NCBI GenBank assembly: GCA_964393825.1
Contig: CAYMUY010000012.1
Coordinates: 26,007 to 90,006 of the forward strand
DNA: 64,000 nucleotides
Origin: PFJX01 sp964393825
GTDB lineage: Bacteria > Pseudomonadota > Gammaproteobacteria > Burkholderiales > Thiobacillaceae
Direction: 5' to 3'
Shown here: in pieces, positions 34,536-43,568 of the stretch
Position numbering within the stretch: the first letter of the stretch is position 1
Layout: every line of letters starts with the position of its first letter
Made by a program: the position numbers and the translations under genes
The notes under the pieces: model-generated
Told to the model about the DNA's origin: nothing
The model's database searches: none
Seen by the model: only the letters and a program-made list of their open reading frames with translations

Positions 34536-37366
34536 CAGCGCGCCTCCCGGATGCGTTGGTCTTCCGGCACCGGGCAGGCATCGGGGCCGTGGCTGGCGTC
34601 GTGCATCAGGCCGAGGTGGATGAGAATCAACAGGGTGGCGCCCACCACCACCAGATAGACGCCGAGGTCGAACGCCATCGCTGAAGCCAGTTCCAGATCA
34701 CCCACAAGCGGCCAATGGAAATGACCGAAGGTGGAAGTGAGGAAGGGGTAGCCGAAGGCCAGGCTGGCCAGGCCGGTCAGGAAGGCGATGGCCAGCCCGG
34801 TGGCGATGGTCGGATGCAGGTTTTCCGGCAGCCGCGCGTGGGTCCAGGCCACGCCGTTGGCCAGGTACTGCATGATCAGCGCCACCGCGGTGACCAGACC
34901 GGCGATGAAGCCGCCACCGGGCAGGTTGTGGCCGCGCAGCAGGATGAAGAGGGACACCAGCAGCGCCAGCGGTAGCAACAAACGGGTCAGCGAAGCCATG
35001 ATGGCCGGATGCAGATCCTGGCTCCAGGCGCGGCCGACATCGTCGCAGCCGCGCCCGTCCAGTTGCAGTTTGTCCAGCATGGCGTAGATGGCCAGGCCGG
35101 CCAGGGCCAGCACCGTGATCTCGCCCAGGGTATCGAAGCCGCGGAAGTCGACCAGGATGACGTTGACCACGTTGTGGCCGCCGCCGCCGGGCACACTGTT
35201 GGCCAGGAAGAAGTCGGCGATGCTGGCGTAGGGGCGAGTCAGCACCGCCCAGGCGAGGGCGCTCACACCCAGGCCGGCGAACGCGGCCAGGAAGCCATCG
35301 CGCAGCCGCCGGCTGCCGCCGGATTCGGCCGGAGTGTGCTGCGGCAGGAAATACAAGGCCAGCAACAGCAGGATCACCGTCACCACCTCGACCGACAACT
35401 GGGTCAGGGCCAGGTCCGGCGCCGAGAATTTCACGAAGATCAGCGAAACCAGCAGGCCCACCGCGCCGATCAATACCAGGGCGACAAAGCGTTGTCGGTG
35501 CAGGACGGTGGCGCCGACGGTGGTGACGGCCATGGCCAGCGCCGCAAGCAGGCTGACCCCGTCCACCGGCAGCAGGTCGCGCGTGCCGGCCAGTGGCGAT
35601 GCCGCCGACAGCCAGCCACTGAACCCGAGCACCAGGACAAAGGCCACGAACAGCGACAGCATGACCTGCAGCGAGCCCTTGTCCAACTGCCGGGTCAGGC
35701 CGGCGGCCAGCGCCAGCAGCCCCGCCAGCCCCCGTTCGTAGAGGCGACGGCCGTCGATGCGGCCATCCAGGCGCTCGTGCAGGGCGAACAGCGGCTTGCG
35801 CCCGGCGTAGAGCAGGCCGCCGCCGAGCAGGGCGATCACGCTCATCCACAGCGCCGGGCTGAAGCCATGCCAGATCGCCAGGTCATGCGGCGGCAGGGGC
35901 GCTTGCAGCACGCTGGCCGCCGCCAGCGCCAGGATCGGTTCCACCGTCAGGGCAGGCGCGATGCCGACCAGCAGGCACAACGCCACCAGCACCTCCACCG
36001 GCGCCTTCATCCAGCGCGGCGGCTCGTGCGGCGTGCGCGGCAGGTCGATCGGCTCGCCGTTGAAGAACACATCGTGGATGAAGCGCAGGGAGTAGGCCAC
36101 GGCGAACACCCCGGCAAAGGTCACCGCCAGCGGCAGCAGCCAGCCGAAACGCATCTGGGTGGCCAGGCTCGCCGCCTCCGCGAAGAACATTTCCTTCGAC
36201 AGGAAGCCATTGACCAGCGGCACCCCGGCCATCGCCGCCGCCGCCACCATCGCCAGGGTGGCGGTATAGGGCATGAACTTCCACAGGCCGTTGATGCGGC
36301 GCATGTCGCGGCTGCCGGTCTCGTGGTCGATGATGCCGGCGGCCATGAACAGCGAGGCCTTGAAGATGGCGTGATTGATGATGTGAAACACCCCCGCCAC
36401 CGCCGCCAGCGGCGTACCGATGCCGAACAGCAGGGTGATCAGGCCCAGGTGGCTGATGGTCGAATACGCCAGCAGCCCCTTCAGATCATGCTTGAACAGC
36501 GCGGTGACGGCGCCGACCAGCAACGTGGCCATGCCGACGCCGCCGACCAGATGCGACCATTCCCAGGTGCCGGACAGGGCCGGGAACAGCCGCGCCAGCA
36601 GGAACACCCCGGCCTTCACCATGGTCGCCGAATGAAGATAGGCCGAAACCGGCGTCGGCGCCGCCATCGCGTGCGGCAGCCAGAAATGGAAGGGAAACTG
36701 CGCCGACTTGGTGAACACGCCGAGCAGCACCAGCACCAGCGTCGGCAGGTAGAGCGGATGCGCGCGGATCTGCGGTCCCGAGGCCAGGATCACGGTCAGG
36801 TCATAGCTGCCCGTGATCTCGCCCAGCAGCAGGATGCCTCCCAACAGTGCCAGGCCACCCATGCCGGTGATCGCCAGCGCCATCCGCGCGCCGTTGCGCG
36901 CCTCCTCCCGCTCCTTCCAGTAGCCGATCAGCAGGAAGGAACTCAGGCTGGTCAGCTCCCAGAACACCAGCAACAGCAGCAGGTTCTCCGACAGCACCAC
37001 CCCCAGCATCGAACCCATGAACAACAGCAGATAGGCGTAGAGGCGGCCGAGGCTGTCCCGCTCAGACAGGTAATAGCGGGCATAGAGGATGACCAGCAGG
37101 CCGATGCCGAGGATCAGCCCGGCGAACAGCAGGCCCAGCCCGTCGAGGCGGAACGCCAGATCCAGTCCCGCCGAAGGCATCCAGGCGAGACGCTGCACCA
37201 GCGTCTCGCCGGACATCACCGTGGTGGCGTCGCCCGCCAGCAAGGCGACCGCACCCAGCGTCACCAGTCCGGCGCTCCAGGCGGCGGCAAATCGGCTGAA
37301 ACGGCTGGCCCAGGCCACCAGGGACGCGCCCAGGAAAGGGGTCAAGACAACGAGAAGCAAGGTCAT
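34535..37366 (-). CDS. mrpA: Na+/H+ antiporter subunit A fused with subunit B
   Basis: A 943-residue fusion. The MrpA part (NuoL-like, about residues 1-770) contains FLLIGYWKEREEARNGARMALAITG, SAQFPFHFWLPHAMAAPTPVSAYLHSATMVKAGVFLLARLFP and LKGLLAYSTISHLGLITLLFGIG. The C-terminal about 150 residues (LILVSLFILLRGHNLPGGGFIAGLVTAVALIMQYLANG type sequence) match MrpB. Fused AB subunits are found in many proteobacteria. Together with C-G it forms the multi-subunit Mrp antiporter. It is the first gene; the promoter should lie in the 430-base gap upstream. Confidence 0.94.
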   Translation of the reverse strand: MTLLLVVLTPFLGASLVAWASRFSRFAAAWSAGLVTLGAVALLAGDATTVMSGETLVQRLAWMPSAGLDLAFRLDGLGLLFAGLILGIGLLVILYARYYLSERDSLGRLYAYLLLFMGSMLGVVLSENLLLLLVFWELTSLSSFLLIGYWKEREEARNGARMALAITGMGGLALLGGILLLGEITGSYDLTVILASGPQIRAHPLYLPTLVLVLLGVFTKSAQFPFHFWLPHAMAAPTPVSAYLHSATMVKAGVFLLARLFPALSGTWEWSHLVGGVGMATLLVGAVTALFKHDLKGLLAYSTISHLGLITLLFGIGTPLAAVAGVFHIINHAIFKASLFMAAGIIDHETGSRDMRRINGLWKFMPYTATLAMVAAAAMAGVPLVNGFLSKEMFFAEAASLATQMRFGWLLPLAVTFAGVFAVAYSLRFIHDVFFNGEPIDLPRTPHEPPRWMKAPVEVLVALCLLVGIAPALTVEPILALAAASVLQAPLPPHDLAIWHGFSPALWMSVIALLGGGLLYAGRKPLFALHERLDGRIDGRRLYERGLAGLLALAAGLTRQLDKGSLQVMLSLFVAFVLVLGFSGWLSAASPLAGTRDLLPVDGVSLLAALAMAVTTVGATVLHRQRFVALVLIGAVGLLVSLIFVKFSAPDLALTQLSVEVVTVILLLLALYFLPQHTPAESGGSRRLRDGFLAAFAGLGVSALAWAVLTRPYASIADFFLANSVPGGGGHNVVNVILVDFRGFDTLGEITVLALAGLAIYAMLDKLQLDGRGCDDVGRAWSQDLHPAIMASLTRLLLPLALLVSLFILLRGHNLPGGGFIAGLVTAVALIMQYLANGVAWTHARLPENLHPTIATGLAIAFLTGLASLAFGYPFLTSTFGHFHWPLVGDLELASAMAFDLGVYLVVVGATLLILIHLGLMHDASHGPDACPVPEDQRIREAR

Positions 37367-37799
37367 GTGCGCATCTTACCGGGCGGAAGGGCTTGACCGG
37401 GAGTGGCATGGGAAGGGGAGAGACAAGGAAGGGGGAGACGGGTTCCGGGGAGCGCGGCCGCTTCGTGTCTGGCGATGCATGGTGTAAGCGGAGTGGTGGC
37501 GTCTGGGCGCACGGGCCAACTGTCACGACGCTGTCTTCCGAGTGATGGCCTGGGTGGCCGTTATGGACGGCCAAGTGACCAGTCGATGGATCGCATCGGA
37601 AACATCGAGCCTGGCCGCTTTCCCTGCGCAGCATCGTTGCCTCGCCGGCCGGGTAAGAGAAATTTAGGAAACCCTTGGTTTCTATTTAAGAAGCAGGCCT
37701 GGTCTGTCGGTGTAGCGTGAAAACCATTCCAGCCAGCCTTGGGACGGCCCGAAGGCGGGTGGGAACAGAGCGAATGGTTATTGGCCAAGGAGAAAGGAC
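37367..37799. other. Intergenic region between mrpA and the cytochrome c remnant
   Basis: About 430 bases without a believable gene. It must contain the divergent mrpA promoter and perhaps the old cytochrome promoter. A 6-bp inverted repeat GAAACC-CTT-GGTTTC at 37668-37682 (with flanking near-matches) sits in a short AT-rich patch. Nothing else is recognised. Confidence 0.5.
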
Positions 37800-38147
37800 A
37801 TGGCGATCCAACACAGGGTTCACACCATCTTGTTGACATTCACGCTGGCGGCCTCGCTGCCGGCATTCGCCGCGCCGGCCGGGGACAGGCAGATGATCGA
37901 GCGGGGCCGCTATGTCGTGCATATCAGCGGCTGCAACGACTGCCATACGCCCGGCTACATGGAAAACGCGGGCAACATCAAGACCGAGCATGGGTTGACC
38001 GGGACAGCCCTGGGTTGGCAAGGCCCCTGGGGTACGACCTATCCGACCAACCTGCGTCTGCTGGCCAACACCCTTTCGGAATCGCAATGGCTGACGCAGG
38101 CGCGGCGGGAAACGCGTCCCCCCATGCCCTGGTTCGCGCTGCGGGCA
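37800..38147 (+). pseudogene. Truncated cytochrome c gene (3' part lost)
   Basis: The first about 116 codons encode a periplasmic c-type cytochrome: signal peptide MAIQHRVHTILLTFTLAASLPAFA, haem motif CNDCH in RGRYVVHISGCNDCHTPGY, and RRETRPPMPWFALR with a possible distal Met ligand. Relatives continue with a helix of the type MSDxDLxAIYxYVR. Here the sequence changes right after PWFALRA into unrelated, Arg/Ser-rich codons that are the complement of the next gene, stopping at 38336. The 3' end is therefore missing. A good ribosome-binding site (AAGGAGAAAGGAC) still precedes the ATG, so a shortened product could be made. Confidence 0.8.
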
Positions 38148-38598
38148 GTGAGCGCGCTCCGCTCGGCCAGCCGCCGCTGCAGCAGGATCAGCCGGGCCTC
38201 CAGGTTGTCACAGACGTCTGGCAGCCGCAGGCCGGTGTCCAGGCGCAGTGCCTTGTTGATGAACTCGCTGCGTCCGAGCTCCAGATGCTCCTTGAGCAGC
38301 TTCCAGAGGATGGCGCCGGCCATGCCCTTGAGCTGAACGGTGCGGTGGGTGCTGGGCTGGCTGATCACCACGGCGATGGCCCCGGTGTCCGCCAGGGCTT
38401 CCAGCACGACGCCAGCCTGGAGGGCGGAGAGGAAACCGTTACCCGCCGCCGGTCCTCCGAGACCCGGCAACCGCAGGCACGGCCCACTTGGGGGAAGCCA
38501 TTCGAATCCCGGGAGGCCACGTTCACGGACACACCCATGCCCAGGAAAGCAAGACATTCCTCGCTCAGGATGGGGTCATTGGCGGTTGGCGTGTCCAT
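38148..38598 (-). pseudogene. Broken pyridoxamine 5'-phosphate oxidase-like flavoprotein gene
   Basis: The minus strand encodes MDTPTANDPILSEECLAFLGMGVSVNVASRDSNGFPQVGRACGC and, in a second frame, ALADTGAIAVVISQPSTHRTVQLKGMAGAI, which together resemble the FMN-binding split barrel of PPOX-type proteins. The two frames join at the GGTTTCC near 38428-38433, where one base appears to be missing, giving a -1 frameshift. The C-terminal end is also lost: the frame runs into the complement of the truncated cytochrome c gene. A sequencing error could explain the frameshift but not the truncated tail. Confidence 0.7.
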
Positions 38599-38708
38599 GC
38601 GTGGATGCTATGACGGGCTTGTGGCGTGGGGAAGGGGCTTCCCGGGCCCTGTAGGGCGTTGCCATTACCGTGCTGAATCGTTTCATCCGTCAGAGGAGAG
38701 TCACCATC

Positions 38709-39101
38709 ATGCAAAGCAATCCTGTCGTCTGGTTTGAAATCTACGTGCAAGACATGCAACGGGCACGACAATTCTACGAAGCCGTACTCGATGTCAAACT
38801 GGAACAAATGCCTGCTCCAACCGCGGAGATGACTATGGAAATGTGGGCGTTCCCCTCTGACCCATCAACCGCGCAAACATCGTATGGCGCATGTGGCATG
38901 CTGGTCAAAATGGAGAACGTTTCCTCTGGCGGTGGCGGCACCGTCGTTTACTTCGGCTGCAAGGACTGCGCCATCGAGGCCTCGCGTGTCGCTGCAAACG
39001 GGGGGACGGTTGTGAAAGAAAAGCTGTCCATTGGCGAGCACGGCTTTATCGCCCTGGCTCGGGACACGGAGGGAAACATGATTGGTTTCCACTCCATGTG
39101 A
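38709..39101 (+). CDS. VOC (glyoxalase/bleomycin-resistance) family protein
   Basis: A 130-residue VOC protein: NPVVWFEIYVQDMQRARQFYEAVLDVKLEQM and a C-terminal EHGFIALARDTEGNMIGFHSM, with a Gly-rich stretch in the middle (VSSGGGGTVVYFG). The fold forms a metal- or ligand-binding cup; the substrate is unknown. A GAGGAGAG ribosome-binding site supports the ATG at 38709. It stands alone between a decayed pair of genes and the convergent RTX gene, and its base composition looks slightly less GC-rich than neighbours. Confidence 0.88.
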   Translation: MQSNPVVWFEIYVQDMQRARQFYEAVLDVKLEQMPAPTAEMTMEMWAFPSDPSTAQTSYGACGMLVKMENVSSGGGGTVVYFGCKDCAIEASRVAANGGTVVKEKLSIGEHGFIALARDTEGNMIGFHSM

Positions 39102-39178
39102 GTCGGCCGGGTGGGATGGAGGGGGCCAGGCACTCATGGCGCGCGCCCGGGAGGCCGGGCCCCTGAGCGCCTGCCCGC

Positions 39179-42100
39179 TCAGATGACCACGATATCCGCC
39201 GCGGTCAAGACCGTCCCGGCGCCCAGCAGGGCGATCTGTACCGCCGCACCGGCGCCATTGCCATCTGCGTCGTAGGAAAGGATGCCGCTGGCCTGGTCAT
39301 AGAGCACGACATCGTCGGCGTCCAGGGCGATGCCCGTGCCGCTGAATTGGCTGGCGGACAGCTTGCCGGTCTTGGTCAGCGCGGTGAACACCGCGTTTTC
39401 CAGTTGAATGGTGTCATCCGCGGCATTGAAATCGACAATGGAATCCACGCCAGCGCCTAGCGGGCTGTTGAAACGGAAGATGTCCAGCCCATCGCCACCG
39501 ATGAGGGTGTCGCTGCCGAGGCCGCCGACCAGGATGTCGTTGCCCGCGCCGCCGTCCAGGAGGTTGTCGCCGCTGTTGCCGATGAGCAGGTTGTTGAGGT
39601 CGTTGCCGTAGCCGGACAGTGGATCGCAGCCGATGAGGGTGAGGTTTTCCACATTGGCCGACAGGCTATGGTCGACCGAGGCGCGAACGGTGTCCTTGCC
39701 TTCGCCGGCGGCTTCCAGCACCAGATCGCCGAGGTTGTCCACGATGTAGGTGTCATTGCCGAGACCGCCGACCAGGGTGTCGGCGCCGAGGCCGCCATTG
39801 AGTACGTCGTTGCCGCCGCCCCCCATGAGGACGTTGTCGCCGGCATTGCCGGTGAGGCTGTTGTCGAGATCGTTGCCGATGCCGGTAAGGTCGGCGGTAC
39901 CGGTCAGGTTGAGGTTTTCCACGTTGTCGCCGAGGCTGTAGTCGACCGAGGCAAACACGCGGTCGGTGCCTTCGCCGGCCTGTTCGATCACGATGTCTCC
40001 GGCCTGGTCGACCCAGTACCGGTCATCCCCGAGGCCGCCGATCAGGGTGTCGGCGCCGGCGCCACCGTTCAGCATATCGTTGCCGAGCCCGCCCATGAGG
40101 ACGTTGTCGCCGGCGTTGCCGGTGAGGCTGTTGTCGAGGTCGTTGCCGATGCCGGTGAGATTGGCGGTGCCGGTCAGGTTGAGGTGTTCCAGGTTGGCAC
40201 CGAGGCTGTAGTCGATCGAGGCGTAGACCCGGTCGCTGCCTTCACCGGCCAGTTCGATCACGCTGTCCCCCACCTGGTCGACCCAGTATCGGTCGTCACC
40301 GAGGCCGCCGATCAGAGTGTCGGCGCCGGCGCCGCCGTTCAACGAATCGTTGCCCAGACCGCCCATGAGCAGGTTGTCGCCGGCGTTGCCGGTGAGGCTG
40401 TTGTCGAGGTCGTTGCCGACGCCGGTGAGGTTGGCGGTGCCGGTGAGGTTGAGGTATTCCAGGTTGGCGCCGAGGCTGTAGTCGATCGAGGCGTAGACCC
40501 TGTCGGCGCCCGCATCGGCGAGTTCGACGATCACATCGCCGATGTTGTCGACCCAATAGCGGTCGTTGCCGGTGCCGCCGATCATGAGGTCGGCGCCGAT
40601 GCCGCCGTTCAGGCTGTCGTCGCCGGCGCCGCCTTCGAGCCGGTCGTTGCCGCCATAGCCGTACAGGCTGTCATTGCCGTCATGGCCGATCAGGGTGTCC
40701 GCGAAGCCGGTGCCCTTGAGTGCATCGTCGCCGCTGCCGCCTTCGATCAGTGACAGGACGTTGAGGCTGAAGGTGTCGCTGGCGCTGGCACCGGCGCTGT
40801 CGGTGGCCGTCACCGTGATGTCCAGCACGCCGATCTGGCTCAGCGCCGGTGTGCCGGAGAAGGTGGCCGTGGCGGCATTGAAGTGCAGCCAGGCCGGCAG
40901 CGCGGCACCGTTGGCCAAGGTGGCGCTGTAGGCGAGGACATCACCCTGGTCCGGATCGACGAAACTGTCCGCCGGCAGCGTGAAACTGAAGGCCGTTTTG
41001 CATGCCGCCTGCATGTCGTTCAGCGGGTGGGCGAGATCGGGCGCATGGTTGGCCGCGGCCATGACGAACATCTGGCTGGCCGGTGTGGCACCGCCCATGC
41101 CGTCGCTGACCGTATAGGAAAACTCCACGGGGCCCCCTGCAAACCCCGCGGCGGGCTGGAACTGCCAGGCTCCGGGTGCGACGGCGACGAAGCTGCCCTG
41201 GTCGGCGGCCAGGTCGAGCACGGACAGTGCATCGCCTTCCTGATCGCTGAATCCCGCGAGCAGATCGGCTTCCAGGAGCAGATAGGGGGCGCCGATCTGA
41301 CCGGGTGCCAGTTCCGCCGTCGCGCTGCCGGTGGGTGCCTGGTTGATGTGGAGGCTGAGGTCGGCGATGGAGGTGGAGGCGATGTTGTCCTGGATGCTGA
41401 GCAGATCCTGCCACTCCGCTTCGATGGCACTGACGCCGTTGCCGTCGGCGATCGCGTCGGACATGGTCTTGTTGCGATCGAAGATTTCCCGCAGCGGTTG
41501 CGGATAGAGGTTCTTGTTGGTGATGCCGCTGATGTCGATGCCCAGGATGGTGGCCAGGTCGTCGGCATTGGCGAGATTCAGCGTCTGGCCGTTCTGGGCG
41601 GCCTCGACGATGGCCAGGGCGAGGTTGGCGCCGCTGTCGTCATCGGAAAGGGAAGTCAGGATGGCAACCTGAACCGCGACCATTTCCACTTTCAGCGCGA
41701 CCGGGTCGGCGGGGGCGGATTGCAGGACCGACCAGGCATCGTAATGCAGCAGGTTGACCGTGGGCGCCAGGCCCAGGACCGACTTGACCTGGACGGCCGC
41801 CAGGTTGGGGGAGAGGCCGAGGTCGATGGCGTCCTGCATCAGGGTGGTGAGCGGGTTCATGGTGCTGGCGCCCAGGGGAGCCTGGAGTTGCATCAGGGTG
41901 ACCACCAGATCGCCGTTGTTGGGGTTGAGGATGGCCTTGTCGAGGCTGACCACCATTTCGTCGTGGTTCGCGGCATCGGTATAGCTGGCCATCACCCGGA
42001 TCGTGAGACCGGCATCCGCCGCCGTCACCGCGTAGCTGGCGCTGTTGCCGCCGATGTTGCTCCAGACGCCGGCGTCCTGGATCTGCCATTGGTAATTCAC

Positions 42101-43360
42101 CTGGCCGGATACGCCATCGAGGTCGCCGACCTGGGCGGTCAGGACGTTGCCCACGGCGCCGACGCCGGTGATCACCACCATGCCCGGCTGGTTGGTCGCG
42201 GTACCGCCTCCAGGCGCCACGACCGGTACCAGGCCCGACGCGCTCAACTGGAACAGGCCATCGCTGAATTTCGCGTATTCGACGTTGATCAGGCTGTCGC
42301 TGCCTTCGGACGCGGCGCCGGTCTTGCTGTCCACGAGCTGATAGGCTCCGGTCAGGCTGTTGAACGTGAGGGTGTAATCGGAACTGACTCCGCCATAGAC
42401 GGCGGTGTCGATGCCCTCTCCACCGTCCAGGAAATCGTCGCCGGCATCGCCTTCCATGTCGTCGTTGCCGCTGCCGCCATAGACCACGTCGTTGCCGGCG
42501 CCGGCCACGACGATGTCGTCGCCGCCTCCGGCGTAGACCGTGTCGTCACCGCCCTTGCAGTCGAAATACTCGCTCTTGGCCGAGCCGGTGAGGGTGTCGC
42601 TGTTGTCCGTGCCGGTGGATGTTTCGATCACCACGCCGGAGCCGGGCACGTTCCCGGCAGTGAGGTTGGCGATGAAGATGCCGCTGTCGTAGATATGGTC
42701 GCCGGTATCGGCGATGCCGATCTCGATCCGGTTGGTGCCGGCGTGGATGGGCGCGACGATCTTCAGGACATGGCTGACGCCGTCATATTCGATCGGCAAC
42801 ACGCCGCCGCCGTTGTCGATGAAGTAGCCCGCCGCCAGGTTGCCGCTGACCACACTCAGGGGATGCATGGGATCGTGGTTGAACAGGGCATAGTTGACGC
42901 CGTTGACCATGACGGTGGCGCAATCCACGAACTGATCCACCCACTCCGGATACTCGTCGGAGCCGAACACCAGGTCGAACGTCACGGAAGTGGCGGTGGG
43001 GTCCTGCGTCGTGAACTCGAACGCCAGCGTGGTGGCATCGTAGGAGACGGTGTTGAACACGGTGTTGACCACTGCGTCGATCGCCGCGCTGCCATTGTTG
43101 AAGCCGCTGCTGCCGCTGTTGTCGGCGCCGAACCAGGGCATGCTGTTGCTGGTGCCCGGCGTGGTGCCGGAGGTGAGCAGCAGACCGGCACCGATGCCCA
43201 GGGAAGTCAGGGAGCCGTCGTAGTAGTTGACCGCACCGGGGCCGGAGGCATCCAGCTGGACGGAACCCGTGATCAGGTTGATGCCGGAATTCGGGGCCAG
43301 CAGCGCGTTGGCGAGGGTGGCCTGATTGCCACTGGTGTAGACGGTGAATGGCGTGGGCAT
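39179..43360 (-). CDS. Large RTX calcium-binding exoprotein with choice-of-anchor L domain
   Basis: A 1393-residue protein probably exported by type I secretion. In order: a 'choice-of-anchor L' domain (about 1-240; FDLVFGSDEYPEWVDQFVD), a short set of RTX nonapeptides (GGDDTVYAGGGDDIVVAG), an Ig-like region (VNYQWQIQDAGVWSNIGG), a helical segment, cadherin-like domains (HAPDLAHPLNDMQ, DPDQGDVLAYSA, FSGTPALSQIGVLDITVTATD), and a long RTX block (about 875-1310) in four 90-residue units. The C-terminus (LLGAGTVLTAADIVVI) resembles an RTX secretion signal. There is no N-terminal signal peptide. No type I exporter genes are nearby. Likely a surface or secreted adhesin-like protein. Confidence 0.9.
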   Translation of the reverse strand: MPTPFTVYTSGNQATLANALLAPNSGINLITGSVQLDASGPGAVNYYDGSLTSLGIGAGLLLTSGTTPGTSNSMPWFGADNSGSSGFNNGSAAIDAVVNTVFNTVSYDATTLAFEFTTQDPTATSVTFDLVFGSDEYPEWVDQFVDCATVMVNGVNYALFNHDPMHPLSVVSGNLAAGYFIDNGGGVLPIEYDGVSHVLKIVAPIHAGTNRIEIGIADTGDHIYDSGIFIANLTAGNVPGSGVVIETSTGTDNSDTLTGSAKSEYFDCKGGDDTVYAGGGDDIVVAGAGNDVVYGGSGNDDMEGDAGDDFLDGGEGIDTAVYGGVSSDYTLTFNSLTGAYQLVDSKTGAASEGSDSLINVEYAKFSDGLFQLSASGLVPVVAPGGGTATNQPGMVVITGVGAVGNVLTAQVGDLDGVSGQVNYQWQIQDAGVWSNIGGNSASYAVTAADAGLTIRVMASYTDAANHDEMVVSLDKAILNPNNGDLVVTLMQLQAPLGASTMNPLTTLMQDAIDLGLSPNLAAVQVKSVLGLAPTVNLLHYDAWSVLQSAPADPVALKVEMVAVQVAILTSLSDDDSGANLALAIVEAAQNGQTLNLANADDLATILGIDISGITNKNLYPQPLREIFDRNKTMSDAIADGNGVSAIEAEWQDLLSIQDNIASTSIADLSLHINQAPTGSATAELAPGQIGAPYLLLEADLLAGFSDQEGDALSVLDLAADQGSFVAVAPGAWQFQPAAGFAGGPVEFSYTVSDGMGGATPASQMFVMAAANHAPDLAHPLNDMQAACKTAFSFTLPADSFVDPDQGDVLAYSATLANGAALPAWLHFNAATATFSGTPALSQIGVLDITVTATDSAGASASDTFSLNVLSLIEGGSGDDALKGTGFADTLIGHDGNDSLYGYGGNDRLEGGAGDDSLNGGIGADLMIGGTGNDRYWVDNIGDVIVELADAGADRVYASIDYSLGANLEYLNLTGTANLTGVGNDLDNSLTGNAGDNLLMGGLGNDSLNGGAGADTLIGGLGDDRYWVDQVGDSVIELAGEGSDRVYASIDYSLGANLEHLNLTGTANLTGIGNDLDNSLTGNAGDNVLMGGLGNDMLNGGAGADTLIGGLGDDRYWVDQAGDIVIEQAGEGTDRVFASVDYSLGDNVENLNLTGTADLTGIGNDLDNSLTGNAGDNVLMGGGGNDVLNGGLGADTLVGGLGNDTYIVDNLGDLVLEAAGEGKDTVRASVDHSLSANVENLTLIGCDPLSGYGNDLNNLLIGNSGDNLLDGGAGNDILVGGLGSDTLIGGDGLDIFRFNSPLGAGVDSIVDFNAADDTIQLENAVFTALTKTGKLSASQFSGTGIALDADDVVLYDQASGILSYDADGNGAGAAVQIALLGAGTVLTAADIVVI
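39561..40640 (-). repeat. Four tandem 270-bp units in the RTX gene
   Basis: The TTCCA-type landmark (Glu-Asn/Asn-Leu codons before the SLGxN segment) recurs at 39647, 39917, 40187 and 40457, exactly 270 bp apart. Each unit encodes 90 residues with DRVYASIDYSLGANLE, LNLTGTANLTGIGNDLDNSL and GGLGNDxLNGGAGADTLIGG. The middle units are the most alike, and the units keep frame. Boundaries are approximate. Confidence 0.85.
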
Positions 43361-43568
43361 GGTGGTCGCTCCCTGTCGTGGAAAATATGCACACGCGCAT
43401 TCTATCGATAATCCGAAATTTGCCTAGTCCCTCGCGGCAGTCATTTTTTTCGAGCTTGCGAACTGTTACCCCCCCACTTCTGGCGCCAGTCGGAGTCGAC
43501 CCATAGGCGGATGGATGAAACGGGCGTGTCCTTGGTCCGATTTCGGCGATCTCCCCGGGCGCGCGGTG
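43361..43568. other. Gap between the DUF349 gene and the RTX gene
   Basis: About 208 bases. It contains the RTX promoter area (minus strand: TAGAAT near 43399-43404 is a possible -10; AGGGAG precedes the ATG) and an A/T run at about 43445. No gene is seen. Confidence 0.4.

Noticed and set aside
35009..37396. A 795-codon open frame on the plus strand
   Set aside because: It is the antisense shadow of mrpAB, rich in Gln/Arg/His, with no recognisable domain; it arises from GC-rich codon bias.
37561..37839. A 92-codon minus-strand frame upstream of the cytochrome remnant
   Set aside because: No recognisable product or ribosome-binding site and it overlaps the start of the cytochrome c remnant.
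39561..40640. The periodic DNA at 39.5-40.6 kb as a CRISPR or satellite-like repeat
   Set aside because: The 270-bp period is in frame with RTX nonapeptide-coding units, so it is a protein-coding tandem repeat.
40883..43411. An 842-codon open frame on the plus strand
   Set aside because: Antisense shadow of the RTX gene, which has clear domains; the antisense product has none.
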